Assembly (NCBI GenBank): GCA_009760855.2
Contig: WPIO01000082.1
Location: 1,629,501 to 1,693,500, forward strand
From: Cristatella mucedo
Taxonomy: Eukaryota; Bryozoa; Phylactolaemata; Cristatellidae
DNA: 64,000 bases
Direction: 5' to 3'
This document shows, one piece after another, positions 1 to 41,522 of the stretch. Below the pieces are notes generated by a model. The model saw only the letters and a list, made by a program, of their open reading frames with translations, did no database searches and had not been told where the DNA came from. A program made the translations under genes and the position numbers. Position 1 is the first letter of the stretch. Each line of letters opens with the position of its first letter.

Positions 1-611
1 AGACACGTGCTGAAACCTCTGGGACTTGAAGACTAGCCTTGCAGCCATATTCATAGTCAGCTGCAGTGGCACAGCTGCTTTCTTTGGTAGCCCAGCCTAA
101 AGGGAATTACAATAATCAAGCCGAGACAGAACGAAGGAGCTAGTTAAATTTTTTACAAGCCACTGTGGGAGACAGCTTCTAATCTTGGATAGGGATCGGA
201 TGTGATGGCTAGCTGTAGAGGCAGTCTTCTGAATGAAGCTTTTGAAATTGAGGCAGCTGTCGAACACGACACCTAGATTACGAGCACGTGGTGATGGTCG
301 CACAACAGCATCACCTATTAGAAGTGCAAAGCCTTTTAATCCAGCCACACGCTTAGGGTGTCCTATGAGAAGCAGTTCGGTTTTATCGTCATTTAATTTC
401 AGGAAGTTTTCCGACATCCAGGATCGAATATCGGCAAGACAAGCATTCAGTTTCTCAGTTGCTGCAGCAGATTCCGACGGTTTAAATGACAAATACAACT
501 GAGTATCGTCAGCATAGAAGTGATATCCTATTCCATGGGCCTTAATCACTTTTCCCAGAGGTTTCGTATAAATGGAGAACAGCAAGGGACCAAGTACAGA
601 CCCTTGAGGGT
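1..611 (-). mobile_element. LINE family A copy 1 (CR1-like), reverse transcriptase fragment
   Basis: The minus-strand frame 585-97 encodes a reverse transcriptase palm with [13 protein letters not shown], then [19 protein letters not shown] and LDYCNSL. It is nearly identical to 17191-17801. It runs off the window start and stops abruptly at about 611, where a G-rich minisatellite begins. Confidence 0.92.
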
Positions 612-612
612 C

Positions 613-857
613 GGACCGTCAGTCGGAGGGAGGGCTGGATCATCAGTCAGAGGAAGGGCTAGATCGCCTATCGGAGAGCTGGATCGGCAGTCGGAGGGAG
701 GGCTGGATCGTCTGTCGGAGGGAGGGCTGGATCGTCTGTCGGAGGGAGGGCTGGGTCTTCTGTCGGAGGGAGGGCTGGATCGTCTGTCGGAGGGAGGGCT
801 GGATCGTCTGTCGGAGGGAGGGCTGGATCGTCTGTCGGGGGGGGGGGGGGGGGGGGC
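613..857 (+). repeat. 24-base G-rich minisatellite ending in a G run
   Basis: About nine imperfect copies of a 24-base unit containing CGGAGGGAGGGCTGGATCG, the last ones nearly identical, followed by some 20 consecutive G. Open frames over it are low-complexity artefacts. Confidence 0.93.
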
Positions 858-1740
858 ACACCTGCTTAAATTGCCGGCTACCAGTGATGGGATCAGATTA
901 TGTGCTAGTTTTCAACACGACTGTATCGAAACGTGTTTGCCGATCTGTCTTGTGGTACAACAATTGCTGCCCATTTGCTGGCTCAGTTTCAACGGGAACT
1001 TGCGTTACCTATGCCCCGCCCTTACTCCTTAATCTGGGCTTACTTAGCCGGTCTTACCTTTTTACCTATTTTCTCCTACCTTTTAAGTCCTCTAAAGGTT
1101 AGTTTAGATTGTCCAAGATTATTTTTATGTTCTTCCCAGTTTGCTGCCTATCACACCAGGATGGATGCGAGTCTTTGCTGGGAAACTTGTTGTAAGCAGT
1201 GGAATGAGATAGATCTTATCTTTTGGGCCCAGACTTTCGGAAGCGATATCCTAACAGCCAATCAGAACTCTCCAGAACGGCTGTCTTTTTTTATGACTTT
1301 TATATAGAAACAGTTGGTGGAGAATGGGAAATTGGTAGGGCAGTCTCAGCCGAGTTCAAGCTGTAGGACGATCGAATGCAGTACACCTCAATCAACCCTG
1401 CTACCATGCCGTCATTCGCCAATACATTTCCAACGAATGTTGGCCTTTCCTTATAGTTATAGTTCTGATTGGTCGTTGGGCTATAGCTCGTGTAGGTCTT
1501 GGCCAAAAAGAAGCTCCGTACTCCACTGCTTACTACATGCTGCCGAGTACGAAGAAAATAGGAAGACTGTATGAAGGACCTTCTAAGCCTGCACATTATG
1601 ATAGCTCTGCCCACTGCTTGCGGTCTTGATCTTGTCTGAGATGCTGACCTGGTTGGCCGACGTTGGCCCGCCAGTCAAAATCCTCTGCCGATCGCCGTCT
1701 AGTCGCTGACTTTCTGACGACTGAATTGCCGGCCGCCTAG
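858..1740. other. Intron or upstream sequence of SGSM3, nothing recognised
   Basis: I searched for the exon preceding 1741 (it should end in a TBC I-x-x motif) and did not find one. No repeat was recognised. Confidence 0.5.
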
Positions 1741-32368
<30,628 letters not shown>

Positions 32369-33660
32369 TTCGGCACAAACGGTGTCGAACAGCGGACAAG
32401 TCGTCGTTGTAGCCGCCGTAGCGAAGGCCCGGCTGCCTCCAGCCAATTGCGGCCGAGCCGGCCACGCATCTACAGATTCCTGACTAGAACTCACCACTTC
32501 GAGCCGGCTCTAGCAGCAGCAGCTGCTGCTAGAGCCGTTGCAGGACTGGCTCCGGCTGCCTAGCAGCAGCAGCGCCAGCAGCAGTCTGCTCTTGGGTCAG
32601 CCGGTCAGCTGCCAAATTAGTGACGATTCGGCTGCGTTTCTATTTTTGCTAGCCGATACCCGGAAGTGGGGGGATGGTGTAGCCTGCGATTGGTGAGACG
32701 GGTCGCTAGAGGAGCTGCCATTGCTGAGAGAGACGTGTCGGCTCGCTTGGCAACCTCTTCTTCGTCACACCCAATCATTCTCTGCATGCCCTACTAGTCA
32801 TTACTCAGCTCACTGCTCGGGCAAGCGCTTTCAGCCATGTCTGCCATCGCATCGCTAAGCAGCAAGCTGCCGAGCACAATGCCGTGTGCCTAGCGCGATC
32901 CGGCAGTGTCGCGTCGAAACTCAAAGTCACTGGTTTTCATCGGTTTTTTGTCGTGTATATTTCTTGTTTTTCAATGTTGTCAGCCATGCTTCTCTGTCGG
33001 TTGTGAGTCGGTGCGCTAGTTTATTGTTGATTTCGATATTGTTACAAAATAATCTGCCGTATTGAGTCATCGTTTGTTTGTCAGTGCTGATTGAATGCAC
33101 GACTAGCGTGGAAGATCTCCAGGTGGTAAGGAGATGCCTTTTCGAGTTTTGCTTCACTGCCTGCCTGCTTGGCGTAAAGGTCACGTGATTTATCAGCCGA
33201 AGCCCAATAGTTGGCCTGATCATGATGCACTTTGTGGCTGCTGCTACCTAGCTACTCAGGGGCTGCAGCTTACGCACTCTGCTGGCAGCCACTCGACGCC
33301 AGTACAGCTGCAGCTGTTGACAGAGCTTGGGGCGCAAGATGTAGCGCTGCAAGATGTCCTCTGACTGCCGAACGTGGCACCGACACGCGGCACGCTGCCG
33401 TGCTGCTTGTCTGCTCCTTGCCAATCTCCACTCACTCGTTGTTGAATTTGTGGAATGCTACCCTTTCTGGTTTGTCCACTCGCTTGCCTTGCCGAGCGAG
33501 CCTGGTGCAACCATTGCTGCTGCTTTAGCATTCTGGGCTTTAGCGCTTGTCGGTCGTTGGCGTAGTCAGGGAGGGGGAGGAACTCGCATTTCTAGTCCAC
33601 TTCTTGATGCCAGTGTGATGCCAGGAAGTTTTACTGCCATGTATTGCTAACAATATGTGC
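32369..33660. other. Probable SGSM3 3' untranslated region and flank
   Basis: CAG/CTG-rich near 32500-32590; no transposon recognised until the decayed LINE at 33665. No canonical AATAAA seen. Confidence 0.45.
32506..32536. repeat. 14-base inverted repeat with CAG loop
   Basis: Arms ggctctagcagcag and ctgctgctagagcc around cag, 138 bases after the stop of exon 15b, so probably in its 3' untranslated region. Confidence 0.92.
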
Positions 33661-33664
33661 TTGA

Positions 33665-34412
33665 ATGACAGCAAACTTTCTCAAGTTGGATGACGATAAA
33701 GTCAACTTTCGAGTTATAGACAAACCAAGTGTTTCTGAAAAGTTGGGAAATCTATCCTAAATTTTGCTTCACCGGCGTATCTCCTGTAGCATGTGCAGGC
33801 AATCTGAATCCTGTTCTTTTCACTTAAGTTACTTTTCACTTAATGACTGGATCAGCTCCACGATCAAGTCTGCCTACTGTCAGCTTAAACGCCAGACGTG
33901 ACATTGCACAATTTCACTTTGGCTTTGACAGGAACACCACACCAAAGTTGGTCCTTGCATTTGGAACATCCCGTCTCTACTTACGCAACTCATAGTCGAA
34001 GGCTTTTCAGCCTTTGCAATAAGGCACTTATAGTTGGTGCAAAATAGACTTGGCTGTAGTGAGCATTGCCATTGCTACATTACACTGCTTTTCACTGACC
34101 TGAAGTAGCTCCTCATCAACAACCCATCAATTTTAAGGTTTTATCACTTACATAAAGCTTCTTTCATTCTCTTGCTCCAGCCTGCCTATCCAAACTGAAT
34201 TTCGATCAGGCTAAGCATTGTACGTGCCAGTTCCACACAGCATTTGCTAAAGCCATTTGAATCTTCGTAGCTTGCTTATGTGTGCAGAAACCTGACGAGT
34301 TACTAGTAACCATATTGACATAATTCTTGTAACGCATGTGTAAAGTACCTAAAAATAGATTTAGCTCTCTGGTGGTGTTTTATGAATTCATCGTTATTAT
34401 TACAGATCAACT
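33665..34412 (+). mobile_element. LINE family B copy, strongly decayed
   Basis: Recognisable pieces gcaaactttctcaagttgga, atcagctccacgatcaagtc and tcaattttaaggttttatca in family order, and a decayed tail at 34345-34405. No open frame survives. Confidence 0.75.
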
Positions 34413-34709
34413 CAGAAATCAATAATCAGTTATTGTGACGTCACAACCAACATCATTGAACAAGACTTGTGTCCATTAAATTAGGCACATCAGTTTGGTG
34501 CTGGAGTGCCAAAGGCAAGACACGACGCTTTCTTGGGCATTATATGAATCCAACTTTCTCTTCGGCCATTGTAGTTGCAATCTGAGCATTTCGTTTCCGT
34601 GATGGTTGCGTACTATGATAATGGGTCTACCATTATAAACATTATGAAGATTAAGAAGAAGACATCGTGCATCTTGTCCTGCACCACTCAAAAAATCGTT
34701 CTCTTAGGC

Positions 34710-34892
34710 AAGCGGTTCTCAACCTGTGGGTTGTGACCTCTTTGGAGGGTCGAACGCTTTTCGCATGGATCGCCTAAGACCGTCGGAAAACACGCATTCC
34801 CACATTTCGCACACAATAATTTTACGGTTGGGGGTCGCGACAACATGAACTGTATTAAATGATCGCGACATTAGGAAGGTAGAGAACCACTG
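34710..34892 (+). mobile_element. hAT miniature element, SPIN-like
   Basis: 183 bases. Ends are aagcggttctcaacctgtgg and, on the other strand, cagtggttctctaccttcc. It contains gcctaagaccgtcggaaaac and an interior close to ttgggggtcgcgacaacatg. The flanks tcttaggc (34702-34709) and tcttagac (34893-34900) are an 8-base target duplication with one mismatch, as hAT elements make. Sequence of ends and interior matches what I recall of the SPIN family. It carries no transposase, so it would be non-autonomous. Confidence 0.85.
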
Positions 34893-35094
34893 TCTTAGAC
34901 CACGCCCGAGGTTGTCGGCGAGGAGACCGTTACGAAGAAAAGTCACAAAAATTCAGTGAGACCGACGACATCCTAAGCAGTAATTGTACTGCCCTGGTCT
35001 TGCTTTACCTATAAGCTGAGCTTGTTAGTTGATACAATAAGATTACCAATCAGTCTGGCAAACGAGATACTGACATCATTCAAGTCGTACTTTT

Positions 35095-35476
35095 CCGAAC
35101 CCACGGCTGGGTAACGAATCCAAGACATCCATGACCTAGACTGCTTGACCTAGCATTTAGTTCGTGTGCTCCAAAAGCCTGGAACTCCTGACTTCTGTTA
35201 CGACATCCTATGACTTGACCGCATTTGAAAAGAAATTTAAAACGCACCTATTTATGACAGCATTTAGTGGGTTCCTGCGATACCTCCTTTATGTGTGCTG
35301 ATACTGTTGCATGCTGCCCACTAACCACACGTCACCCCTAACCATGTTATTCATGTTGTTTATCAAGCATGATACCACTCGCTATTCGATCGTGTTTCCT
35401 TTGCAGCAAATGTAATGCGCCTAGAAAGCCATTGGGTCCTCCGAGGGCGCTTTATCAAGTTTATTATTGTTATTAT
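35095..35476 (+). mobile_element. LINE family B 3' fragment
   Basis: Ends of the coding region (gtgctccaaaagcctggaac, aaaacgcacctatttatgac) then the tail and (ATT)n-like end at about 35462-35476. Confidence 0.83.
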
Positions 35477-36693
35477 CATAGTACCTCCGACGCTTCTACA
35501 GTCTCACTCTAGCGCTTTCGGAGTCCCAAGCCGCCTCCAGTACCATTTTTTAATCCATCAAAAGACCGAAAAGATCATGAGCACTCACTCTGCATATTTG
35601 CTTTTGGGAGAGCATTAAACTACAAGCTATTTCTCAACGGGAGCGGCTGGGTGGCCCGTGTAAAAGATGCCGCTGGAGTACTACCACGTTGGGGATGACT
35701 TTGTTAGCTAGCTTCTGAACTCGAAGCAGAGGCTCAGCTAGAAGTTCACAAGCCCCGAAGGTGAGGAGAGGTGAGGAGAGGTTTCGGCGGTCGGACTTGC
35801 GGAGTGCCAGAAAAGCGCAGGCAATGGTGCAGGAGGAGAGGTCGAGGGCGGAGGCCGCGGTAGAGCGACGAGACGGATGCGCGCTGGCGTGGTACAAGCT
35901 GGTCGGACTGAAGGGGCCGACAGAAGCAGCAGCCAGAGGCGGCAGCACCTAGAGGCGTCTGCCAGCGAGGCCGTGTAGGTAGCAACTGTAGCTGTACACA
36001 GTAGCAACTCAGGAGCGCTTTACGTCGAGCCGCTGGGCCGCATTTCGCCGGAGGGCTGCGTCGCGCCGCTGGGCTGCGTCGCGCTTTGTGGGCAGCGACG
36101 CGCCGTGGGCTACGGTGTGGTTCAGGCTAGCGAGACGACGGCGGCGGCTGCTGCGAGTGCCGGCAAGACGGCAGCAGGTGAGACGGAGGCCGTCGCGACC
36201 GCAGCGGCGGCAGCGCTCGCAGCGAAGGCAGAGCCAACACTTGATGCAGAGCTGTAACCGCGCAGAAGTTCGTCCCCCGGTTCTCCACCGGCAGTGTAAT
36301 GCAGCGCGGTTAAAACACAAGCGGCCACAACTGGGTGCCGAAAGCAGCAACTTATTGTGGGCCTGTTAGCAATGGTTACGCGCCGGCGCAAGCGCTTTGC
36401 GCGGCGCGCACCGGACCGACGGAGTTAATTGCGAGAGCACTCCCGAAGCCCGACTACAATAAGCTGCCCTACGCCTGCGTCGTTAGCGATAGTCCCGACC
36501 CCGAAGGCGGACCGCTACAGCACCCCAAGATATGAGCAGCTAACTGAGTAGCCGACAGAACACAGCCGCGAAGTCTAAGTTGCACTTACCCGTTCGTCGC
36601 CGTAGGTTCGACTCGTGCTCTCGAGGCGTAGTCTTGCATCGACTACCGAAGCTGCAGCCCCGAGCTCTGTAAGTCGTCTCGTTTATACTGTCT

Positions 36694-36696
<3 letters not shown>
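35477..36696. other. GC-rich intergenic stretch with alanine-rich open frame
   Basis: The plus frame at about 36118-36258 encodes an Ala/Glu/Thr-rich run (ASETTAAAAASAGKTAAGET) ending at a stop. A related frame occurs at 37155-37310. No family recognised; it may belong to an old transposon or be low-complexity sequence. Confidence 0.35.

Positions 36697-36761
<65 letters not shown>
36697..36761 (+). repeat. (CT)n microsatellite
   Basis: Nearly pure CT repeat in the intergenic region. Confidence 0.97.
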
Positions 36762-36763
<2 letters not shown>

Positions 36764-36994
36764 GCCTATTCGCTTCCGCCTGTAATTTATTAGATGGCTC
36801 CTGCGTCAGCTTGCTATCCTTTCGCTGTTTGTCTAATGGAGTACAGTAGTCGGTCCGCATCCTGACCGTCAGACCAAAGCTCCATTCTAACCTGAGCGGA
36901 TTTCGCTGTCAGACTTGACACTTCACTCCGCTCCCGGTTAACTAATGTTTACCCAACCCAATTCTACTAGGCTAGTCCTCCCGCTACGGGTTAC

Positions 36995-37125
36995 TCTATA
37001 ATATATATAAATATAATTAATTTATATAGCGCCCCAAGAGAACTTAATCTCTATTCAGGCGCTTCACATATGCCTCGGGGCTCGAGCCCAGGTGCTCTAG
37101 ACAGACCCACTAAAGCAGGGCCTAG
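36995..37125 (-). mobile_element. SINE-I copy, antisense
   Basis: Reads aattaatttatatagcgccc, aagagaacttaatctctatt, caggcgcttcac, then ggggctcgagccc of the tRNA-like head, all in reverse orientation. Confidence 0.85.
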
Positions 37126-38324
37126 GATCGCGGCTAAGCTGCGAGCTGCCCCAGTGCAGAGCCAGCACTGGAGGCAAAGCTCGCAGCAGAGGCAGAGCCC
37201 ACACGGGCCAGCGAGACAGCGAACGCTAGCGAGACGGCGGCGGTGAGCGCCAGTGAAACAACCACGTCGGCGAACACTGGCACTGTGGAGGCAGGCGAGG
37301 CGGAAATATATATATGGGCCAGCGACGATTAAAAGCTGGTGCCATACATAACCAGCTCGTGAGCAAAGGCCGTGCTGTCGCCTGCCTCCAAGTGGCCGTT
37401 ACCTAGCCTCGTGCTAGATGGGCACTTTGATGAGCGAGGGTCGGGGTGATCGTGTCAGGTTTTTCCTTTGTGTGCACGATGCTGTTCTTGGAGATCAAGG
37501 TAGTGTGCTGCGTGTTTCCGCATGTGCGTGCACGATTCTAGTTGCTGGGCACGCCAGCACTCGGCCAGTGCAAGCAGACCGGTAGTGTCATCCACTAACG
37601 CAGGGTTGAATAGCTGTTGAATGTGGCCTAGGGACAGGCCAGTGCTCAGCTGCGGTCTGGCGGCCGTGCTTCAAACGCCGGCCGGTTTTGTCCTCCCGCT
37701 AGCCCGCGCGGGGGGGGGTGGGTTGAGCAGAGGCTGGGAGGGAGTGAAGTTGGAACTCGGGCAGAGAGGAGAACGGCTTCATTGGCGAGCGCGGAAATAC
37801 ACGTCATTGTGCCAGCTTCGGTGCTCTGCCTGCTTCTGCATACGTGCTATGCTGTTGGGAGAGCATTACATTACAAGCACCACCTGCCAAAGAAACGCAG
37901 GCAGTTTGTCGCTCTTAGCCCGGGCGTTCCAATTATTCGCAGCAAGACAGCCGTCGAAAAGATGTAACCTCTTGTGGACATCGTCGTACGATTTAGGATG
38001 TGGAATCGAGTCCATCGTCAGCTAGCGATTGTAAGTGTGCGTTTGCTCAGCAGCAAACGCAAGGTAAGTGCCCGGTCAGAGTCAGAGTGTATTGTGAGAG
38101 CGTAAAGGTCCGTATGCATCCCCAGTTCTGCCCATCAAAGAAAAAGAATGGCAAGCCGCCACGGGCTTCATTTAGTAGCCCCGAGGAAAGGCCGGAGTTC
38201 CGCCAAGCAATCGCTAGATCAGCTAAACACTGGGTGGTTTAAACCCGGCATTGAACAGTGATCAACGGGCAAAGGCACAGGCTCATTCACGAGCAGCGCT
38301 AGAAGAGCCGCAGTGGCTGCCGCC
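37126..38324. other. Intergenic, GC-rich, unassigned
   Basis: The frame at 37155-37310 encodes repeated ASET-type motifs. Open frames at 37621-38025 and 38000-38242 have no recognised domain. Confidence 0.35.
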
Positions 38325-38452
38325 CTAGTTTGGCTAAGGGGTACGGTTCTTGCCTTCGACGACCGAGGTCGAGGGCTCGAGCCCTGCTACACATATAATG
38401 CGCCTGGATAGGGATTAAGTTCTCTTAGGGTGCTATACAAATGAATTACACT
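38325..38452 (+). mobile_element. SINE-I copy
   Basis: Head ggctaaggggtacggttctt, B box gagggctcgagccct, tail gcgcctggatagggattaag, ttctcttagggtgctataca, aatgaattac. Confidence 0.85.
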
Positions 38453-38460
38453 CTTACTTT

Positions 38461-38506
38461 CTCGTATCTCGAAACACTCGTACGTCGAGCCGCTCGTAAG
38501 CCGAGG
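38461..38506 (-). mobile_element. Isolated terminal repeat of a mariner-like element
   Basis: 46 bases that are nearly the reverse complement of 38765-38812 (ctcgtaagccgaggt versus acctcggcttacgag). Probably a remnant of another copy. Confidence 0.75.
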
Positions 38507-38757
38507 TTGCATGACTCTATCCCCCCCCCAGCCACCCCGTACCTGGATGGTGAAATGCGAGCACCTTAACCTAATGCTAAGAGTCAGGGGTAATCTCTCT
38601 GACTCGTTGTCCACAAGTGCGGTAAGCACGTTAAATGAACTGGCGGATGCAATAAGTTCATCAAAATAAATCAACGAAGAGGATCTTGAATAGCGCCACC
38701 GCCGAAGCAGACGGCTAATTTGTATAGCTTTCTCCGGCTGTCGTTATAACATTTATA

Positions 38758-39566
38758 CATTGGTACCTCGGCTTACGAGCGTCTCGACGTACGAGTGTTT
38801 CGAGATACGAGCTGTCTCCCGGCCGACTTTTTGTTTTGAGTTGCAAGCTAAAATTCGAGTTACGAGCCAGCTTCACATACTCACCGCTAGTTGCCGAAGC
38901 GAACGACACACAGCTTGCGGTTACTCTGGCCAATAAGGGTGGGGCAGCGAACAACATTCTGTTGCAAGACGCCGCCCTACGACCTGGGTGTGACTCCAAG
39001 CCCAGGCCAGTTTGGTTTGCTCCCAGACAGACTCGAGCGAGCCATCATGGTGCTTGGACGCACAAGATAGCCAGACTCCGGTGTTAAATCCGACTGCGGC
39101 AGGAATAGGTAATATCATCATGTGAGACTTCATCGCATAACTGATAGCAATCGGCGCGTTCGCATAGAGGCCCAGCCAGTAAACTGAAAGCGAGCAGAGC
39201 CCGACAAAAAAGACAAAAATTGGCGAATTCGATTCTTATATTCATTTCAGCCTTTCTCGTCTAACTTTATTAGCATCTTCAAGTCGTCTGATACATATAA
39301 TTCATCCGATCTCCAAGTTACTCCTGTACATTAGGATTAATAAAATCCGGTTTAGCAAGAAATTCTATTGTATTGTTTTTAAAAATATATTCATTATTTA
39401 TATGTACATACTTTAATTTAAAAGCACGTGACAAGAAATCTCAGTGATTTTTGAGGGTCCAGTAAGGATTTCAATTCATATAATTGGGAACATTGATTTT
39501 ACGTAAGAGTAATTTGAGTTACAAGCTCCGGCGCGGAACGAATTAAACTTGCCAGCCGAGGTACCG

Positions 39567-39569
<3 letters not shown>
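38758..39569. mobile_element. mariner/Tc1-like non-autonomous element
   Basis: Ends cattggtacctcggcttacg and, on the opposite strand, cagcggtacctcggctggca, each flanked by TA (38756-38757, 39570-39571), as in the mariner/Tc1 superfamily. Interior repeats of ttacgag/ctcgtatc type occur at both ends. No transposase frame was found in its 812 bases. Confidence 0.75.
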
Positions 39570-39624
<55 letters not shown>

Positions 39625-39625
39625 C
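39570..39625 (+). repeat. (AT)n microsatellite
   Basis: Follows the mariner-like element and probably grew from its TA target site. Confidence 0.95.
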
Positions 39626-39659
39626 TTTATATATATAAAGACAGTAAAATATTTAACGT

Positions 39660-41522
39660 GCGTATATACATTAGCCAGCGGTGCCCTGCCCTGCCGGGAT
39701 CGCAGGTGTTACCTGGGCCTCCAGGTTCAGGAACAAGGACCACCCGGCTTCCGAGTCGTTAATTGCATCGGAGACGCACTGCCGCCTTAAAACCCGAGCG
39801 TGGGATGCCGAGGTCGGCCAGGCTAGCTTCAATATTTGGCCACCAGCTGCCGAGGGCCCCGACCAGGAAGGGCCTCCGGTAGCCAGCCGTCTGGAAAGAC
39901 CGGGCAATGGCTGCATATTTATCGGTCTTATTCCGGGCCGCCGCAATCAGAGCATCCTCGCTGCTGTCGAACGGCACCGTCACATTAACAATTACTAAAC
40001 CTGTAACGCCGAAGGCTCGGCGGGTAGGCTTGACCTGCCGGCTTACCTAGCGGCGTAGCCTAGCGCCTAATGCCGTTCGGTGCGCGCCGCTCAATAAGCT
40101 GGCCGCCACGAAACGAGCGTTTCTGGCGCTGACCTGCTTACCGTTACTAAAGGGGGTCGTGAGTCCGCGGCGTGAATTGGAAAGCGAGACACACAAATTG
40201 GGGATTTTACTGATCTTTATTCGCAAGCGCACAAAGTCGCTGCGCGTCTAGTTCAGCTTTGTCTCCACACTCCTCGCACGTTCTCAACAGCACCAGCACT
40301 CTTGCGGAGGGAATACTTCCCCACACTGAGCGCGAACCGGAGCCTAAACCCTAACCGGAGAACTAGGACTCGGTTTCCACCAGTGCGGCAGGAATACTCC
40401 ACACACACCAACTACGTCTAGCTCGCCCCGGCAAATCCCTATGCCGAGACCGCGTGCTAGCGCACACACACAAAACAAGAAAGAAACACAAAATGCCAGC
40501 TCGGGCGCGATACGACCGTATTCGGTCGAGTCCACCGAATCCTCCTAGCGCTGTCTTGTCCGGTTTCGTCCATCGTCGGCGGACAGCCCGCCCTCCTCCC
40601 TCGCTTTCAGAGAAACGAGTCCGACGGCATCGAAGCACAGAGCCGGACAAAAAACCAAAAAGACACCAAGAGCGAGCGTCGCTCGACACTTAAATACCAA
40701 GCTGAGACAATGGGGCAAGAGCTTAGTGGTATTGGGCCCGACACCTTGGCCAATTACGGTAAGGAATTAATACCGTCCCCAGGCCACTGGAAGGGCACCT
40801 CTGTCCAGCTTGAATGGCGAATGGGTTCCAGACGATTCTTTCTTGGAACGAGTGAAGGCGGAGGTTGACAGGCCAGCCAACATCTATCAGCAGCTCCCGC
40901 GAGTATCGGAACAATTCTAAAGGCCGAATCGCCACCGCTCGTCTCAGAGCTTCCTGGCTCGCTCTTAAGCTCTTGCTCTCTAACCGCACTGACGCTCCTC
41001 TCTGGCTCACTGCTCCAGGACAGAGGGGCTTTAGCCCGCCGCCGAACAGCTCTTGTTCGCGCTAAAATTCAGCCAAGGCCAGCAGGGCGCTACAAATCAG
41101 TACCGCTGTCAATGACCAGGTCCGGCTTGAGAGCAAGACCACCGGCAAGCGGGAGGGCGAGGCCTGCCGACATGTAGTTAAGCGCGGTAGCCGGAAGAGC
41201 TACGATTAGGCGGCCCAGAACCAGGTTGTGTCGGGCCGTAATTGCATACTGCATCGGCCGGCAGTGGCTTAACACGTGGCAAGCGGTCTCTGCCTCCGCG
41301 CGGCATAGGCGGCAGTTGGTAACCGTCCCAGGGCATGCGCGACTACTGGCAGCAGCCACTGGCAGCACGTCAAGGCACGCTCGGTGCACGAACCGTCAAG
41401 CCCGGAACGATAGGCCAAGACCGAGGTCAAGAAGTGACTGGGCGGCGAATCTGTCTGTGGCCAGGCAGCGGCTGACCCTGCCCCTGCTGGGCCGCCCAAG
41501 CACGGCCTTCCACGAGCCTGGC
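39660..41522 (-). mobile_element. R2/NeSL-type retrotransposon, C-terminal fragment split by an LTR
   Basis: Minus frame 41389-41090 encodes a zinc-finger-like CRLCRAEAETACHVLSHC followed by RHNLV and KPDLVI; minus frame 39983-39759 continues with VTVPFDSSEDAL, RNKTDKYAAI, LVGALGSWWPNI and LADLGI. CxxC...HxxxxC plus KPDLxI and DVTVPF is the C-terminal knuckle and restriction-like endonuclease layout of R2/NeSL-group elements. The two parts are separated by 40002-41094. The reverse transcriptase is missing upstream. Confidence 0.82.
40002..41094 (-). mobile_element. Solo LTR inserted in the R2/NeSL fragment
   Basis: On the minus strand it begins TGTAGCGCC and ends GGCGTTACA, i.e. TG...CA with short inverted ends. 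Flanks are gatt and ggtt (minus strand), a 4-base target duplication with one change. Inside, on the minus strand, lie a TATTTAA box at 40696-40688 and AATAAA at 40222-40217 in the expected order. Length 1093; no internal coding region. The host element's frame resumes directly on the other side. Confidence 0.75.
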
